Source: Acetobacter sp. UBA5411 (lineage in GTDB: Bacteria > Pseudomonadota > Alphaproteobacteria > Acetobacterales > Acetobacteraceae). From it: 27,046 nt of DNA. Positions 1 to 7,949 of this stretch are shown here, one piece after another. The number at the start of each line of letters is the position of its first letter. Position 1 is the stretch's first letter. Under the pieces are notes generated by a model, which was given only the letters and a program-made list of their open reading frames with translations, ran no database searches and had not been told where the DNA came from. Both the position numbers and the translations under genes were made by a program. The stretch spans positions 31,661-58,706 of the forward strand of contig NZ_DHNR01000015.1 in the NCBI RefSeq assembly GCF_002409645.1, given 5' to 3'.

Positions 1-1247
1 ATCTGCTGCGCCAGACGGCGGCCCGAGGTGGCCAGCGCCTCCTCCTTGTCCTTCTTGTCCGCAAGCTCTCCGCCGGTGGCGAAGGTCGCGCTCAACTGAC
101 GTTCCAGATCCTTGCGGTCCGTCACAACAAGAATACGGCACTGCTTCAGCTCATCATCCAGAACCAGCGCCCGGCTGAGGAACACCATCGTAAAGGACTT
201 GCCCGATCCCGTGGTGTGCCAGACCACACCACCCTCGCGCCCGCCATCGCTGCGGCGGGACTTGATGCGTTCCAGTAGCCGCTTGATGCTGAATACCTGC
301 TGATACCGCGCAACGATCTTGCCATTCTTTCTGTCAAACAGCGTGAAGAACCGCGCCATGTCCAGCAGTCGTTCCGGCGAGAGCAGGCCGATCAGCAGAC
401 GGTCCTGATCCGTGAGATGTAGCGGACGGGACGCCCAGTCCTCGAACCACATCCGGGCCTCCGCCTTGCGTTCGGCAAACAGGAGGTCTTTCTGCGCTGC
501 CGAGAGCGGCGTGTTCTTGAGATCGCGCATCCGCTCTTCGGGAATGTCTTCCTCCTTCCACACGGCCCAGAATTTTTTCGGCGTGCAGCAGGTGCCATAA
601 CGGCCCTGATGGCCGTTGATAGACAGCAGAAGCTGGCTGTAGGCGAAAAGCTGCGGAATTTCGTCCTTGCGCTGATTGCGAAGAGTCTGGGAAATTCCGG
701 CTTCCACCGTCGGGCCTTTTCCCGACTGTCCATCCGGGCGCTTGGCCTCGATCACCGCCAGAGGAATCCCGTTGACAAAACACACGATATCCGGACGGCG
801 TGTCTGCGTCAGATCCGTGCGCAGGACACTGAATTCTTCCGTGAACGTAAAACTGTTGTTCTGCGGGTTCTGCCAGTCGATGAGGGATATGGTCGGGTTG
901 GCCTTGCGTCCGTCGATAAACTCGGTGATGGCGATGCCGAATAACAGATGCGTCGTCATCTTTTCGTTGGCGTCACGCAGACCGGAGACAAAATCCGGAT
1001 GCGTGACACGCGCGATCAGCATGTCGATGCCCTTGTCGGACAGGGCGTATTCAGACCCTTCAAAGCTGAAGCGGCGCTTTTTCAGTTCAGAACGCAGGAG
1101 TGTGTCCAGCACCACGGCGCTCTTTTTGCCGTCTCGCAGGGCCAACGCCTCGGACGGCGGCAGAAACCGCCAGCCCAGCGTGCCAAGCAGCGCCAGAGCA
1201 GGGAGCTTGGCACTGTATTCTTCCTGAAATTTGGGTCTGGACGACAT
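1..1247 (-). CDS. hsdR: Type I restriction enzyme R subunit, N-terminal part (cut by window edge)
   Basis: HsdR is the ATP-dependent DNA translocase and nuclease subunit of a type I restriction complex (R2M2S). I translated this frame directly; it opens at ATG 1247-1245 (MSSRPKFQEEYSAK...) and stays open to the left edge, giving 415 complete codons. The nuclease core is visible: RPDIV with Asp153, then GIPLAVIEAK with Glu167 and Lys169, a complete PD-(D/E)xK site. The helicase Walker A follows as HTTGSGKS, residues 344-351, with Lys350. HsdR proteins are usually about 1000 residues, so less than half is here. The start lies 4 bp after the hsdS stop with an AGGA element about 9 nt upstream, so it is the last gene of the hsd operon. 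Nothing suggests inactivation in the visible part. Confidence 0.95.
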   Translation of the reverse strand, partial: MSSRPKFQEEYSAKLPALALLGTLGWRFLPPSEALALRDGKKSAVVLDTLLRSELKKRRFSFEGSEYALSDKGIDMLIARVTHPDFVSGLRDANEKMTTHLLFGIAITEFIDGRKANPTISLIDWQNPQNNSFTFTEEFSVLRTDLTQTRRPDIVCFVNGIPLAVIEAKRPDGQSGKGPTVEAGISQTLRNQRKDEIPQLFAYSQLLLSINGHQGRYGTCCTPKKFWAVWKEEDIPEERMRDLKNTPLSAAQKDLLFAERKAEARMWFEDWASRPLHLTDQDRLLIGLLSPERLLDMARFFTLFDRKNGKIVARYQQVFSIKRLLERIKSRRSDGGREGGVVWHTTGSGKSFTMVFLSRALVLDDELKQCRILVVTDRKDLERQLSATFATGGELADKKDKEEALATSGRRLAQQ

Positions 1248-1251
1248 GATT

Positions 1252-2472
1252 TTACAATCCTGTGTCTGAAATTTCTTGATCGACCTTTACCCGACGCTTG
1301 CCGGTGAGAAGCTGCTGCATCAGGGCCTTTTTCTCGTCACGCAGACGGGAGAGATTGGATTTGATGGTAGCGATTTCCTCTTCCGCTGTGGTCAGGATGG
1401 CAGCGATGGCTTTTTGTTCGGGAAGGGGGGGAGTTGGGATGATAATACGGAGTAAGTCTACAGGATTGACACGCCGTGCTTTTCTGCCGCCATTTGCCAG
1501 ACCCAGATTGGCGGAGTAAAATTCTTCTCTCGATACATAATATATAAACCATTGGCTGTTGACGGCAGGCAAAAAATCAAAAGCTGGAAGATCAAGGGTT
1601 GACTCGTATCCATCCAGTTTTGATGGAATAATGCCAAAAGCCCCATTCAGAAAGTCCAGCTTACTGTAAATGAACTGACCGGATTTTCTTTTGTAGTATT
1701 TTGTTGACTCACTTCCTTCCCGCTTTTCTTCTTTTGGAAAAACTCCTTTCCCATAAAGTTTAATTGTTATTTTCCTTGCAATATCTCCCGAATTTCCAGC
1801 GATTCGGCTTTCTTTAATGAACGACGATACTGGAGAAGGTTTCCACTCCTCCGTGAATCCCGGTAGGCGTTTTTTGCCTGTGAGGAGTTGCTGCATGAGG
1901 GCTTTTTTCTGTTGCTGGCTGTTGGCCAGAAGTTTCTCCGTTCCCTCAATCGCACGATCCCACGTCGAGAGGATCGCCGCGATCTTCTTCTGTTCGGGGA
2001 GAGGAGGGAGGATTAGTGGTAATTCATATAATATCTCCGTATTCATATTAGGCATTGTTTGCCCAACAGCATTGTGTTCGAGCCAAGATTTGATTGTTGG
2101 CAATTGAAGAAAAAAGAATAAAAAATCCGGAAAAGCTTTTGTGGATGGTCGTGCACGTAAGCATCCAGTTCCACATAAAGATCCCTCAGACATGCCGTCA
2201 ATTAACGCTAGGCGTGCGACATCACCCCGCCTACTGAACAATATATCGCCAAATTTAAGACGATGACGTTTTAATTCTTTGGATTTTTCTACGGAAATTT
2301 TCGCAGCGGTTTTAATGTTAGCACGATATTTAATTAAATCTTTTGGCATTAGTACAGAAATGCCATGTTCAATATATTCATGCGCATGGAGTTGACTACC
2401 AAATGGACCGGTTTGGAGTTCTCCAGAACAAGCATCACCCAAGCATGATAATTTCCATCCCTCAGGAAGCAT
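1252..2472 (-). CDS. hsdS: Type I restriction-modification specificity subunit (two recognition domains)
   Basis: HsdS (406 aa) sets the DNA target of the type I methylase and nuclease. It has the classic layout: target recognition domain 1 (about residues 1-150), a conserved spacer helix region (156-200), recognition domain 2 (about 205-345), and a second conserved region (348-392). The two conserved regions are the same length (45 aa) and nearly the same sequence: both open with PPLPEQK-IAAIL and both end KKALMQQLLTGK. The recognition domains are visibly AT-richer than the conserved blocks and the flanking genes, as expected when these domains are exchanged between strains. The ATG at 2472 overlaps the end of hsdM by 11 bp and the stop lies 4 bp before hsdR, so the three genes are coupled. 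The recognised sequence cannot be predicted by eye. Confidence 0.93.
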   Translation of the reverse strand: MLPEGWKLSCLGDACSGELQTGPFGSQLHAHEYIEHGISVLMPKDLIKYRANIKTAAKISVEKSKELKRHRLKFGDILFSRRGDVARLALIDGMSEGSLCGTGCLRARPSTKAFPDFLFFFLQLPTIKSWLEHNAVGQTMPNMNTEILYELPLILPPLPEQKKIAAILSTWDRAIEGTEKLLANSQQQKKALMQQLLTGKKRLPGFTEEWKPSPVSSFIKESRIAGNSGDIARKITIKLYGKGVFPKEEKREGSESTKYYKRKSGQFIYSKLDFLNGAFGIIPSKLDGYESTLDLPAFDFLPAVNSQWFIYYVSREEFYSANLGLANGGRKARRVNPVDLLRIIIPTPPLPEQKAIAAILTTAEEEIATIKSNLSRLRDEKKALMQQLLTGKRRVKVDQEISDTGL

Positions 2473-3988
2473 AACCCAGCTCCTTCAGATAAGCCTCCAT
2501 CTGCGTTTCCAGCCTGTCCAGTTCGGCCCTGATCTTCACCCGCTCTTTCCGGATAGCCACAAGATCGATTTCGTCTTCTTCCTCAAATGTATCGACATAG
2601 CGTGGAATGTTCAGATTGTAGTCGTTCTCTCTGATCTCATCCGGCGTGGCGAGGTGGGCGTATTTGTCTACGTCCTTGCGGGCGCGGTAGGTGTCCACAA
2701 TCTTCGTGATATTCTCTTCAGTTAGTACATTCTGGTTCTTGCCCGCCCGGAAGTCGCGGCTGGCGTCGATAAACAGAACGTCCTTCGTCTTGCGATCCTT
2801 GCGGAAGATCAGGATGGCGGCTGGAATCCCCGTGCCGAAGAACAGCTTTTCCGGTAGGCCGATCACGGCGTCCAGCAGGTTTTCCTCAATCAGCTTCTGG
2901 CGGATCTTGCCTTCCGAACTGCCGCGGAACAGCACACCATGCGGCACCACCACGCCCATACGGCCCGTGCGCTCCTTTACAGTGGAAAGCATGTGCAGGA
3001 TAAAGGCGTAATCCCCCTTAGCCTTGGGCGGCACGCCGCGGGCGAAACGGTGATACGGGTCGTGTTCGGCTTCGTCATGGCCCCATTTATCGAGGCTGAA
3101 GGGCGGGTTGGCCGTCACCACGTCAAACCGCATCAGATGGCCTTTGCTGTCCAGCAGCTTGGGGTTGCGGATGGTATCGCCCCATTCGATGCGATGATTG
3201 TCCTCGCCGTGCAGGAACATGTTCATCTTGGCGAAGGACCATGTGGAGCCGATAGCTTCCTGTCCGAGCAGTTCGTAATCCTTGCTGCCGTTATGGTTCT
3301 GCGTGATCTGCCGTCCGCATTTCATGAGCAGGGACGCCGAGCCGCAGGCCGGGTCGCAGATTTTATCGCCCGGTTTGGGGGCAAGCAGACGGGCCAGCAG
3401 TTCGCTGACTTCCGGCGGGGTATAGAACTCTCCGGCTTTCTGTCCGCCGCTGGCGGCGAAGTTCTTGATCAGGAATTCGTAGCTGTTACCGATCACGTCC
3501 TTATTGCCGACGCGGGAGGGGCGGAGGTTGAGGTCGGGCTTGTGGAAGTCTTCCAGCAGGTGGCGGAGAATGGTGTTCTTCTGCTTCTCATCGCCCAGCT
3601 TGTCGGAGTTGAAGCTGATGTCCTGGAAGACGCTCTTGCCTGCGTCCTTCAGCTTGGTGCCGTTGGCTTCCTCGATGGCGTGCAGGGCCTTGTCGATGCG
3701 TTCGCCGTTTCCGGGCGTGTTGCGCTCCTTGTAGAGCGTATAGAAGTCCGTGCCTTTGGGCAGGACAAAGCGCTCCTGCCGCAGCATGGCTTCGATCAGT
3801 TCGGGGTTGTCGCCGTAATCTTTTCGGTAGGTGTCATAATGGTCCTGCCACACGTCGGAGATGTATTTCAGGAACAGCATGGTCAGCAGGTAATCACGGT
3901 AGGTGTCGGGGCTGACGGTGCCGCGGAAGGTGTCGCAGGCGCTCCATAAGGCCCGGTTGATGCTGTCCTGTGAAATCTGTTCGGTCAC
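2462..3988 (-). CDS. hsdM: Type I restriction-modification DNA methyltransferase subunit
   Basis: HsdM transfers a methyl group from S-adenosylmethionine to adenine in the site read by HsdS. The 508-aa protein has the HsdM N-terminal helical domain (about 1-150), then the methylase fold: GEFYTPPEV, the AdoMet loop DPACGS at residues 212-217, and the N6-adenine catalytic motif NPPF at 294-297. The C-terminal helical tail ends about 10 bp inside hsdS. The frame could begin at a TTG at 4006, but an AGGAG sits at 4000-3996 inside that extension, 7 nt before a GTG at 3988 (MTEQISQDSINRAL...). I therefore use the GTG. Length and motifs are normal for an active enzyme. The broken half-size S gene lies 30 bp upstream on the same strand. 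Confidence 0.95.
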   Translation of the reverse strand: MTEQISQDSINRALWSACDTFRGTVSPDTYRDYLLTMLFLKYISDVWQDHYDTYRKDYGDNPELIEAMLRQERFVLPKGTDFYTLYKERNTPGNGERIDKALHAIEEANGTKLKDAGKSVFQDISFNSDKLGDEKQKNTILRHLLEDFHKPDLNLRPSRVGNKDVIGNSYEFLIKNFAASGGQKAGEFYTPPEVSELLARLLAPKPGDKICDPACGSASLLMKCGRQITQNHNGSKDYELLGQEAIGSTWSFAKMNMFLHGEDNHRIEWGDTIRNPKLLDSKGHLMRFDVVTANPPFSLDKWGHDEAEHDPYHRFARGVPPKAKGDYAFILHMLSTVKERTGRMGVVVPHGVLFRGSSEGKIRQKLIEENLLDAVIGLPEKLFFGTGIPAAILIFRKDRKTKDVLFIDASRDFRAGKNQNVLTEENITKIVDTYRARKDVDKYAHLATPDEIRENDYNLNIPRYVDTFEEEDEIDLVAIRKERVKIRAELDRLETQMEAYLKELGYAS

Positions 3989-3995
3989 TGAAAAA

Positions 3996-4000
3996 CTCCT
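3996..4000 (-). promoter_or_regulatory. Ribosome binding site that fixes the hsdM start
   Basis: AGGAG on the minus strand, 7 nt before GTG 3988. It lies downstream of the alternative TTG at 4006, which argues against that longer start. Confidence 0.7.
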
Positions 4001-4018
4001 GTTCAATGGGGGGCGGCA

Positions 4019-4634
4019 TCAGTGGATGCGGCTGGTATGGGCGGAGGCGAGTCCGTCGGCAATGGCGGTCATGGTCTGCCTGTTCTGTGTGATGATCCGT
4101 TCAAAGAGATGCTGCTCGCGCTGCATGGCGTGATCGAGCGCCACGATGGTTTTCTGTTGCGTCAGCGGCGGGATCACGAGCGGCGAGGTTTCCAGCACGG
4201 TGCGGGCGATATTGCGGAGTTGGGTGGAGCTCTGGGCGTTCTGCTCGAAATGGCGGAGGCAGGGGCCCTGTCCCAGCCACCATGCCAGCCATTCGGGCAG
4301 AAGATCCTGTCGCGCTGGGCGCAGCACATGGAAGTGCGGTGCGGCGACGGCTTTCTGCTGTGTGGCTGTTGCATCCACGGTCAGTGGCTGTTGCATCCAC
4401 GGTCACGCCGTAAACCTGGCTGCCACGGGTGGGAAACAGCACGTCGCCGGGTTGTAGCCAGTCCGGCTCCTTGCGTCCGGGTATTTCCGTGCGGATGCAG
4501 GTGGTCCAGTCGATTGTCCGTTCCGGCGTGATGTCGCGCATCTGTACGACGGCTGTGTCTGCCTTTCCGTCCGGCTGGATGGTGCCGCGAAAGGAGTGGC
4601 CCAGCGAAATGCAGACGGCGTTTTTAAGAATCAT
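4019..4634 (-). pseudogene. Half-size HsdS-like specificity protein, frameshifted by a 22-bp tandem duplication
   Basis: From ATG 4634 the frame encodes a single recognition domain protein: MILKNAVCISLGHSFRG..., PGDVLFPTRG, reaching GVTVDATAT at residue 84. It then enters a perfect 22-bp tandem repeat (4362-4405), loses frame, and reads unrelated sequence to a stop at 4101. The authentic second half continues in another frame (AVAAPHFHVLRPARQ..., PLVIPPLTQQKTIVAL, stop at 4019). Because 22 is one more than a multiple of three, removing one copy joins both halves exactly into a 197-aa protein. That agrees with my recollection of half-HsdS proteins of about 200 aa encoded just upstream of hsdM. 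The ending resembles the HsdS conserved helix region. As sequenced it could give a truncated chimera, or the second half might be reinitiated at an ATG at 4396 within the repeat. Confidence 0.85.
4362..4405. repeat. Perfect 22-bp tandem duplication inside the half-size hsdS
   Basis: Two identical adjacent 22-bp units, 4362-4383 and 4384-4405, each starting GTGGCTGTTGC and ending CCACGGTCA on the plus strand. The second copy shifts the reading frame by one, and deletion of either copy repairs the gene. Such a perfect repeat can expand or contract by replication slippage or recombination. Confidence 0.95.
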
Positions 4635-4728
4635 TTTTTCTGCACCAACGTCGTTCGTGCAGGATTTTTATGTTTCAGGAGATCTGGTGTCGATGGTTTT
4701 CTGCACGAAAGGCTTTGGTGCAGAAAAA
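4635..4728. promoter_or_regulatory. Cluster of inverted and direct TTTTCTGCAC elements between hsd and the c-di-GMP gene
   Basis: Three copies of TTTTCTGCAC occur here: 4636-4645 (plus), 4697-4706 (plus) and 4718-4727 (minus). The last two form a hairpin with a 10-bp stem and 11-nt loop. The outer pair forms a perfect 14-bp inverted repeat, 4635-4648 with 4715-4728. A further pair, TTCGTGCA 4654-4661 and TGCACGAA 4702-4709, is also inverted. On the minus strand the first copy directly abuts the ATG of the half-size hsdS (GTGCAGAAAAAATG). The position suggests operator sites for a regulator of the restriction locus, or a transcript structure blocking translation start; both are inference. No regulator gene is nearby. 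Confidence 0.5.
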
Positions 4729-4847
4729 TCACTAGCGGGAGGCTGTCTCTTTTTTAAGTCCACTGTCTCCTGACCTTATACGATCATTAAGGAGTGCGTG
4801 CGACAGTCCGGGACAGATTGATGTGTCCTTGAGCGGAATGATTGTGC

Positions 4848-7235
4848 ATGGAACGGCTGTTTACATTTCTTCTCAGTGAGCAGCACGTTCGTTCACATAT
4901 GACGGTGATTCTGCAGGCGTTTCTTTTTGCTGCGCTCGCGATTTTCCTTCTCTCCAGAAAAACATGGTCGGTGCAGCTTCGGATACCGCTGTTCTCGCTG
5001 GTGATCTCGATTGCCGACCTGACGATCTTTTTTGATACGTTCTGGTCGACCTACCCCAATCTGCTCTGGAATTTCCCTCAGCCTGCGACGGAAATCACGG
5101 GGCTGCTGACCTTCACCTTCGCGATCGGCGCGGCTTATCTTTACCTGAACGTCAAACGGTCCATCAAAACGGCCATCATCTCCGGCGCTCTGCTGGCGTT
5201 TGGCATGGCCTTTTCAGCCTTTGACATTCTGGTGGCGACGGTCAGCCCCGCCACGCTCGCCTATGATCTTTCCGCCGTCCTGAGCGTGCTGGTTGTCGGC
5301 GCGACCCTGTGCGCCTTTGCGTTCTGGGAGTTGGGCAATCCGCTGGCGCTGCGGCCACGTCTGACCTCCAGTATTCTTCTGGCGCTCACCTTGGCTCTGG
5401 TGCCGCTGGGCTCGATGGGGTCCATTCTGCCGTTCGACCAGTGGCTCACGGTGATCCAGACACCTGATAGCGCTCTCTTTTCTCCCCTGTCCGTCATGTG
5501 TCTGTCGGGTGGTCTGGCGATGGTGTTCCTTCTCTGTATCGCATCCCTGCTGGATATCCGCGTGGCAACATCCCAGCAGCGGGAAGGGGAGAGAGTGCGC
5601 CATCTTGCTGATGGCACTTTCGAAGGCATTCTGATCAGTCGTGACAATGTGGTGATGGATGCCAATCAGAGCATTCTTGAAATGACCGGGCTGGATCTGA
5701 ATGACATCAAGCTTCTGAAGGTACCGGATCTGTTTGCGGGTGGTTTTGGCGCGAAGAAGGATGGGGCCGCTGCGCTGGCGGATCGGGTGGCGGCGCCTGA
5801 GCAGCTTGAACTGCTGGGACCGGCCGGGCGACGCATTCCTGTGGAGGTGCTCTCTCGCGAGGTGCCTTATGTGGATGGACAGGCCACGGTGGTCGCCATT
5901 CGTGACGTGACGGAGCGCAAGGCGGCAGAGGATTACATCCGTTATCTTGCGATGCATGACACGCTGACGGCCCTCCCCAATCGTCGGGGTCTGGAGAACG
6001 TGCTGGGTCAGGTCATTGATCACGTCCTGAAGCATGGTCTGATGGCTGCCGTGCTTGGGCTTGATCTCGACGGGTTCAAGGCTGTCAACGACTCGCTGGG
6101 GCATCATGCGGGCGATATGCTTCTCAAGGAAGTCGCGGTCCGTTTTCAGGCGCAGTTGCGGGATACGGACTATCTTGCCCGTCTGGGTGGCGATGAGTTC
6201 GTGATTGTCCTGCGTTCGGTGGCGAATGTGGAAGATGCCCTTCAACTGGCCAAAAGGCTGATTGCCTGTCTGTGGCAGCCTTTCACGCTGGCCGGGCACG
6301 ATGTCTATGTCGGGGTCAGTATCGGCGTCGCCCTGTGCCCGCGCGACGGTGAGACGGCTCAGATGGTTCTGAAAAACGCTGATATCGCCATGTATCACGC
6401 GAAAATAAAGGGTAAGGGGCAGGTTTACGAATTTCAGGCGGGCATGGAGACGGCTGTTCGGGAGCGGCATGATCTTGAGCTTGATCTGCGGGCCGCGCTG
6501 GGACGGAATGAGTTGCAGATCTATTATCAGCCGCTGTTCGATGTTTCCGGAGGCATTACGGGTTTTGAGGCGCTGGCGCGTTGGCCTCACCCGGATCGCG
6601 GGATGATTCCGCCGGATCGCTTTATTCCGCTGGCTGAGGAAACAGGACTGATCGTGCCGCTGGGCGAATGGGTGCTGAAGAAGGCCTGCACGGTGGCGGC
6701 CGGGTGGCAGTCGGACATCAGCATTGCGGTCAATCTCTCTCCGACCCAGTTCCAGCGTGTCGATCTGGTCAATGTCGTGATGAGAACCCTTGAGGAAACA
6801 GGGTTGGAGCCATCCCGTCTTGAGCTTGAGGTGACCGAAACGCTGCTGATGGAAGACGTGCCCAAGGCGCTGGCGCTGGTCAGGGATCTGCGGGCGCTTG
6901 GTGTTCGTGTGGCTCTGGATGATTTCGGGACCGGTTACTCAAGCCTTGCCTATCTACACAATTTCCCTTTCGACAAGGTGAAGGTAGACCGGTCGTTCAT
7001 CAACAAGATCACCAATGACCCCAATGCCTGGACGATTGTGGAATCCATCATCGTGATGAGTCACAAGCTCAAGCTGCGGGTGACGGCGGAAGGGATCGAA
7101 ACCGGCGCTCAGCTTTCCATGCTGACAGAGCACGGGTGTGATGAAATGCAGGGCTTCCTTCTTGGTCGCCCCATGCCGGAAATGCAGGCATCCAGACTGA
7201 TTGCGTCTCTTGGCGATCTCCGGGACGCCAGCTGA
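4848..7235 (+). CDS. Membrane-bound PAS-GGDEF-EAL cyclic-di-GMP enzyme
   Basis: A 795-aa protein that should make and/or break the second messenger cyclic-di-GMP. The N-terminal 235 residues hold about seven hydrophobic segments, then a PAS-like sensor (about 245-360), a diguanylate cyclase domain with intact GGDEF at 447-451, and a phosphodiesterase domain with EAL at 574-576. Other phosphodiesterase residues are also intact: the Asn in AVNLSPTQF, the Glu in EVTETLL, DDFGTGYSS from 691, the Lys in VKVD, and the Glu in TAEGIET. Both activities are therefore possible. The membrane part recalls MHYT sensors in spacing (GMAFSAFDIL... AYDLSAVLSVLVV) but lacks the Met-His-Tyr-Thr motif, so a classic metal-binding role is doubtful. 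The frame opens at TTG 4842, but ATG 4848 is preferred, with a weak GCGGA about 10 nt upstream. It stands alone between two operons. Confidence 0.9.
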   Translation: MERLFTFLLSEQHVRSHMTVILQAFLFAALAIFLLSRKTWSVQLRIPLFSLVISIADLTIFFDTFWSTYPNLLWNFPQPATEITGLLTFTFAIGAAYLYLNVKRSIKTAIISGALLAFGMAFSAFDILVATVSPATLAYDLSAVLSVLVVGATLCAFAFWELGNPLALRPRLTSSILLALTLALVPLGSMGSILPFDQWLTVIQTPDSALFSPLSVMCLSGGLAMVFLLCIASLLDIRVATSQQREGERVRHLADGTFEGILISRDNVVMDANQSILEMTGLDLNDIKLLKVPDLFAGGFGAKKDGAAALADRVAAPEQLELLGPAGRRIPVEVLSREVPYVDGQATVVAIRDVTERKAAEDYIRYLAMHDTLTALPNRRGLENVLGQVIDHVLKHGLMAAVLGLDLDGFKAVNDSLGHHAGDMLLKEVAVRFQAQLRDTDYLARLGGDEFVIVLRSVANVEDALQLAKRLIACLWQPFTLAGHDVYVGVSIGVALCPRDGETAQMVLKNADIAMYHAKIKGKGQVYEFQAGMETAVRERHDLELDLRAALGRNELQIYYQPLFDVSGGITGFEALARWPHPDRGMIPPDRFIPLAEETGLIVPLGEWVLKKACTVAAGWQSDISIAVNLSPTQFQRVDLVNVVMRTLEETGLEPSRLELEVTETLLMEDVPKALALVRDLRALGVRVALDDFGTGYSSLAYLHNFPFDKVKVDRSFINKITNDPNAWTIVESIIVMSHKLKLRVTAEGIETGAQLSMLTEHGCDEMQGFLLGRPMPEMQASRLIASLGDLRDAS

Positions 7236-7352
7236 AACTCTTTCGGACCCGTAGGGCATGTCCCGATACGCACAACGGAGCATCGGCGGAGTGGACAGAA
7301 ACCGGAGGGAACCAATAGCGTTTCTGACCTTCCTCCTGTATCAGTAGCGCCC

Positions 7353-7949
7353 ATGACTGAAATCCGTACCGCCTCCCTGCATCGCGTGACCGCCGAGACT
7401 GACATCCGTGTTGCCGTCAATCTGGACGGCAAGGGTGAAGCCTCGATCAATACCGGCATTGGTTTTTTTGACCACATGCTGACGGCGCTGGCGCGGCACG
7501 GAATGCTGGATATCGAGATCGCTGCGAAAGGTGATCTGGAAGTGGATTTCCATCATACAGTGGAAGATGTCGGTATCGCACTTGGCCAGGCTGTGCGACA
7601 GGCGCTGGGTGACAAGCGTGGGGTGCGCCGGTTCGGTCACGCGCTGGTGCCTCTGGATGAGGCGCTCGCTGAAGTCGTGGTGGATTTGTCCGGTCGTCCG
7701 TTTTTGGCCTGGTCAGTTGTGTTCCCTACGGAAAAGATCGGGGTCATGGACACGGAGCTGTTCGAGGAATTTTTCCGGGCATTCGCCATGGCCAGCATGA
7801 TCACGCTGCATGTGACGCAGAAAACCGGACGCAACAGTCATCATATTGCTGAGAGCGCCTACAAGGCGACGGCGCGGGCGCTGCGCATGGCAGTGGAATT
7901 TGATGAGCGGGCGGCGGGCGTCATTCCGTCCACCAAGGGGGTCCTGTGA
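7353..7949 (+). CDS. hisB: Imidazoleglycerol-phosphate dehydratase
   Basis: HisB removes water from imidazoleglycerol phosphate to give imidazoleacetol phosphate, in the cytoplasm. The 198-aa protein is the stand-alone (monofunctional) form typical of alphaproteobacteria, without the phosphatase half found in enteric bacteria. The two metal-binding repeats are intact: HHTVED from His67 and NSHHIAES with His163-His164. GFFDHML lies near residue 40. It is the first gene of the his cluster, 117 bp after the c-di-GMP gene; no strong ribosome site or clear promoter is seen in that gap. The TGA stop overlaps the GTG start of the next gene, so the two are translationally coupled. Confidence 0.97.
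   Translation: MTEIRTASLHRVTAETDIRVAVNLDGKGEASINTGIGFFDHMLTALARHGMLDIEIAAKGDLEVDFHHTVEDVGIALGQAVRQALGDKRGVRRFGHALVPLDEALAEVVVDLSGRPFLAWSVVFPTEKIGVMDTELFEEFFRAFAMASMITLHVTQKTGRNSHHIAESAYKATARALRMAVEFDERAAGVIPSTKGVL

Noticed and set aside
334..783. Open frame of 149 codons on the minus strand at the left edge
   Set aside because: It is in a different frame from HsdR, which runs through the same region with its nuclease motif intact.
2939..3949. Open frame of 336 codons on the plus strand
   Set aside because: It lies entirely antisense to hsdM, whose DPACGS and NPPF motifs are clear. No domain or ribosome site supports the plus-strand frame.
3989..4006. TTG at 4006 as the hsdM start
   Set aside because: The AGGAG ribosome site lies inside this extension and points to GTG 3988.
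4101..4361. C-terminal 90-odd residues of the longer frame from ATG 4634 as a real domain
   Set aside because: After the 22-bp duplication this frame reads out-of-frame hsdS sequence; the true continuation with HsdS-like residues is in the neighbouring frame.
5214..6590. Long open frame of 458 codons on the minus strand
   Set aside because: It is antisense to the PAS-GGDEF-EAL gene, whose domains and catalytic motifs are unmistakable. The minus-strand translation is rich in Arg, His and Gln with no recognisable domain.
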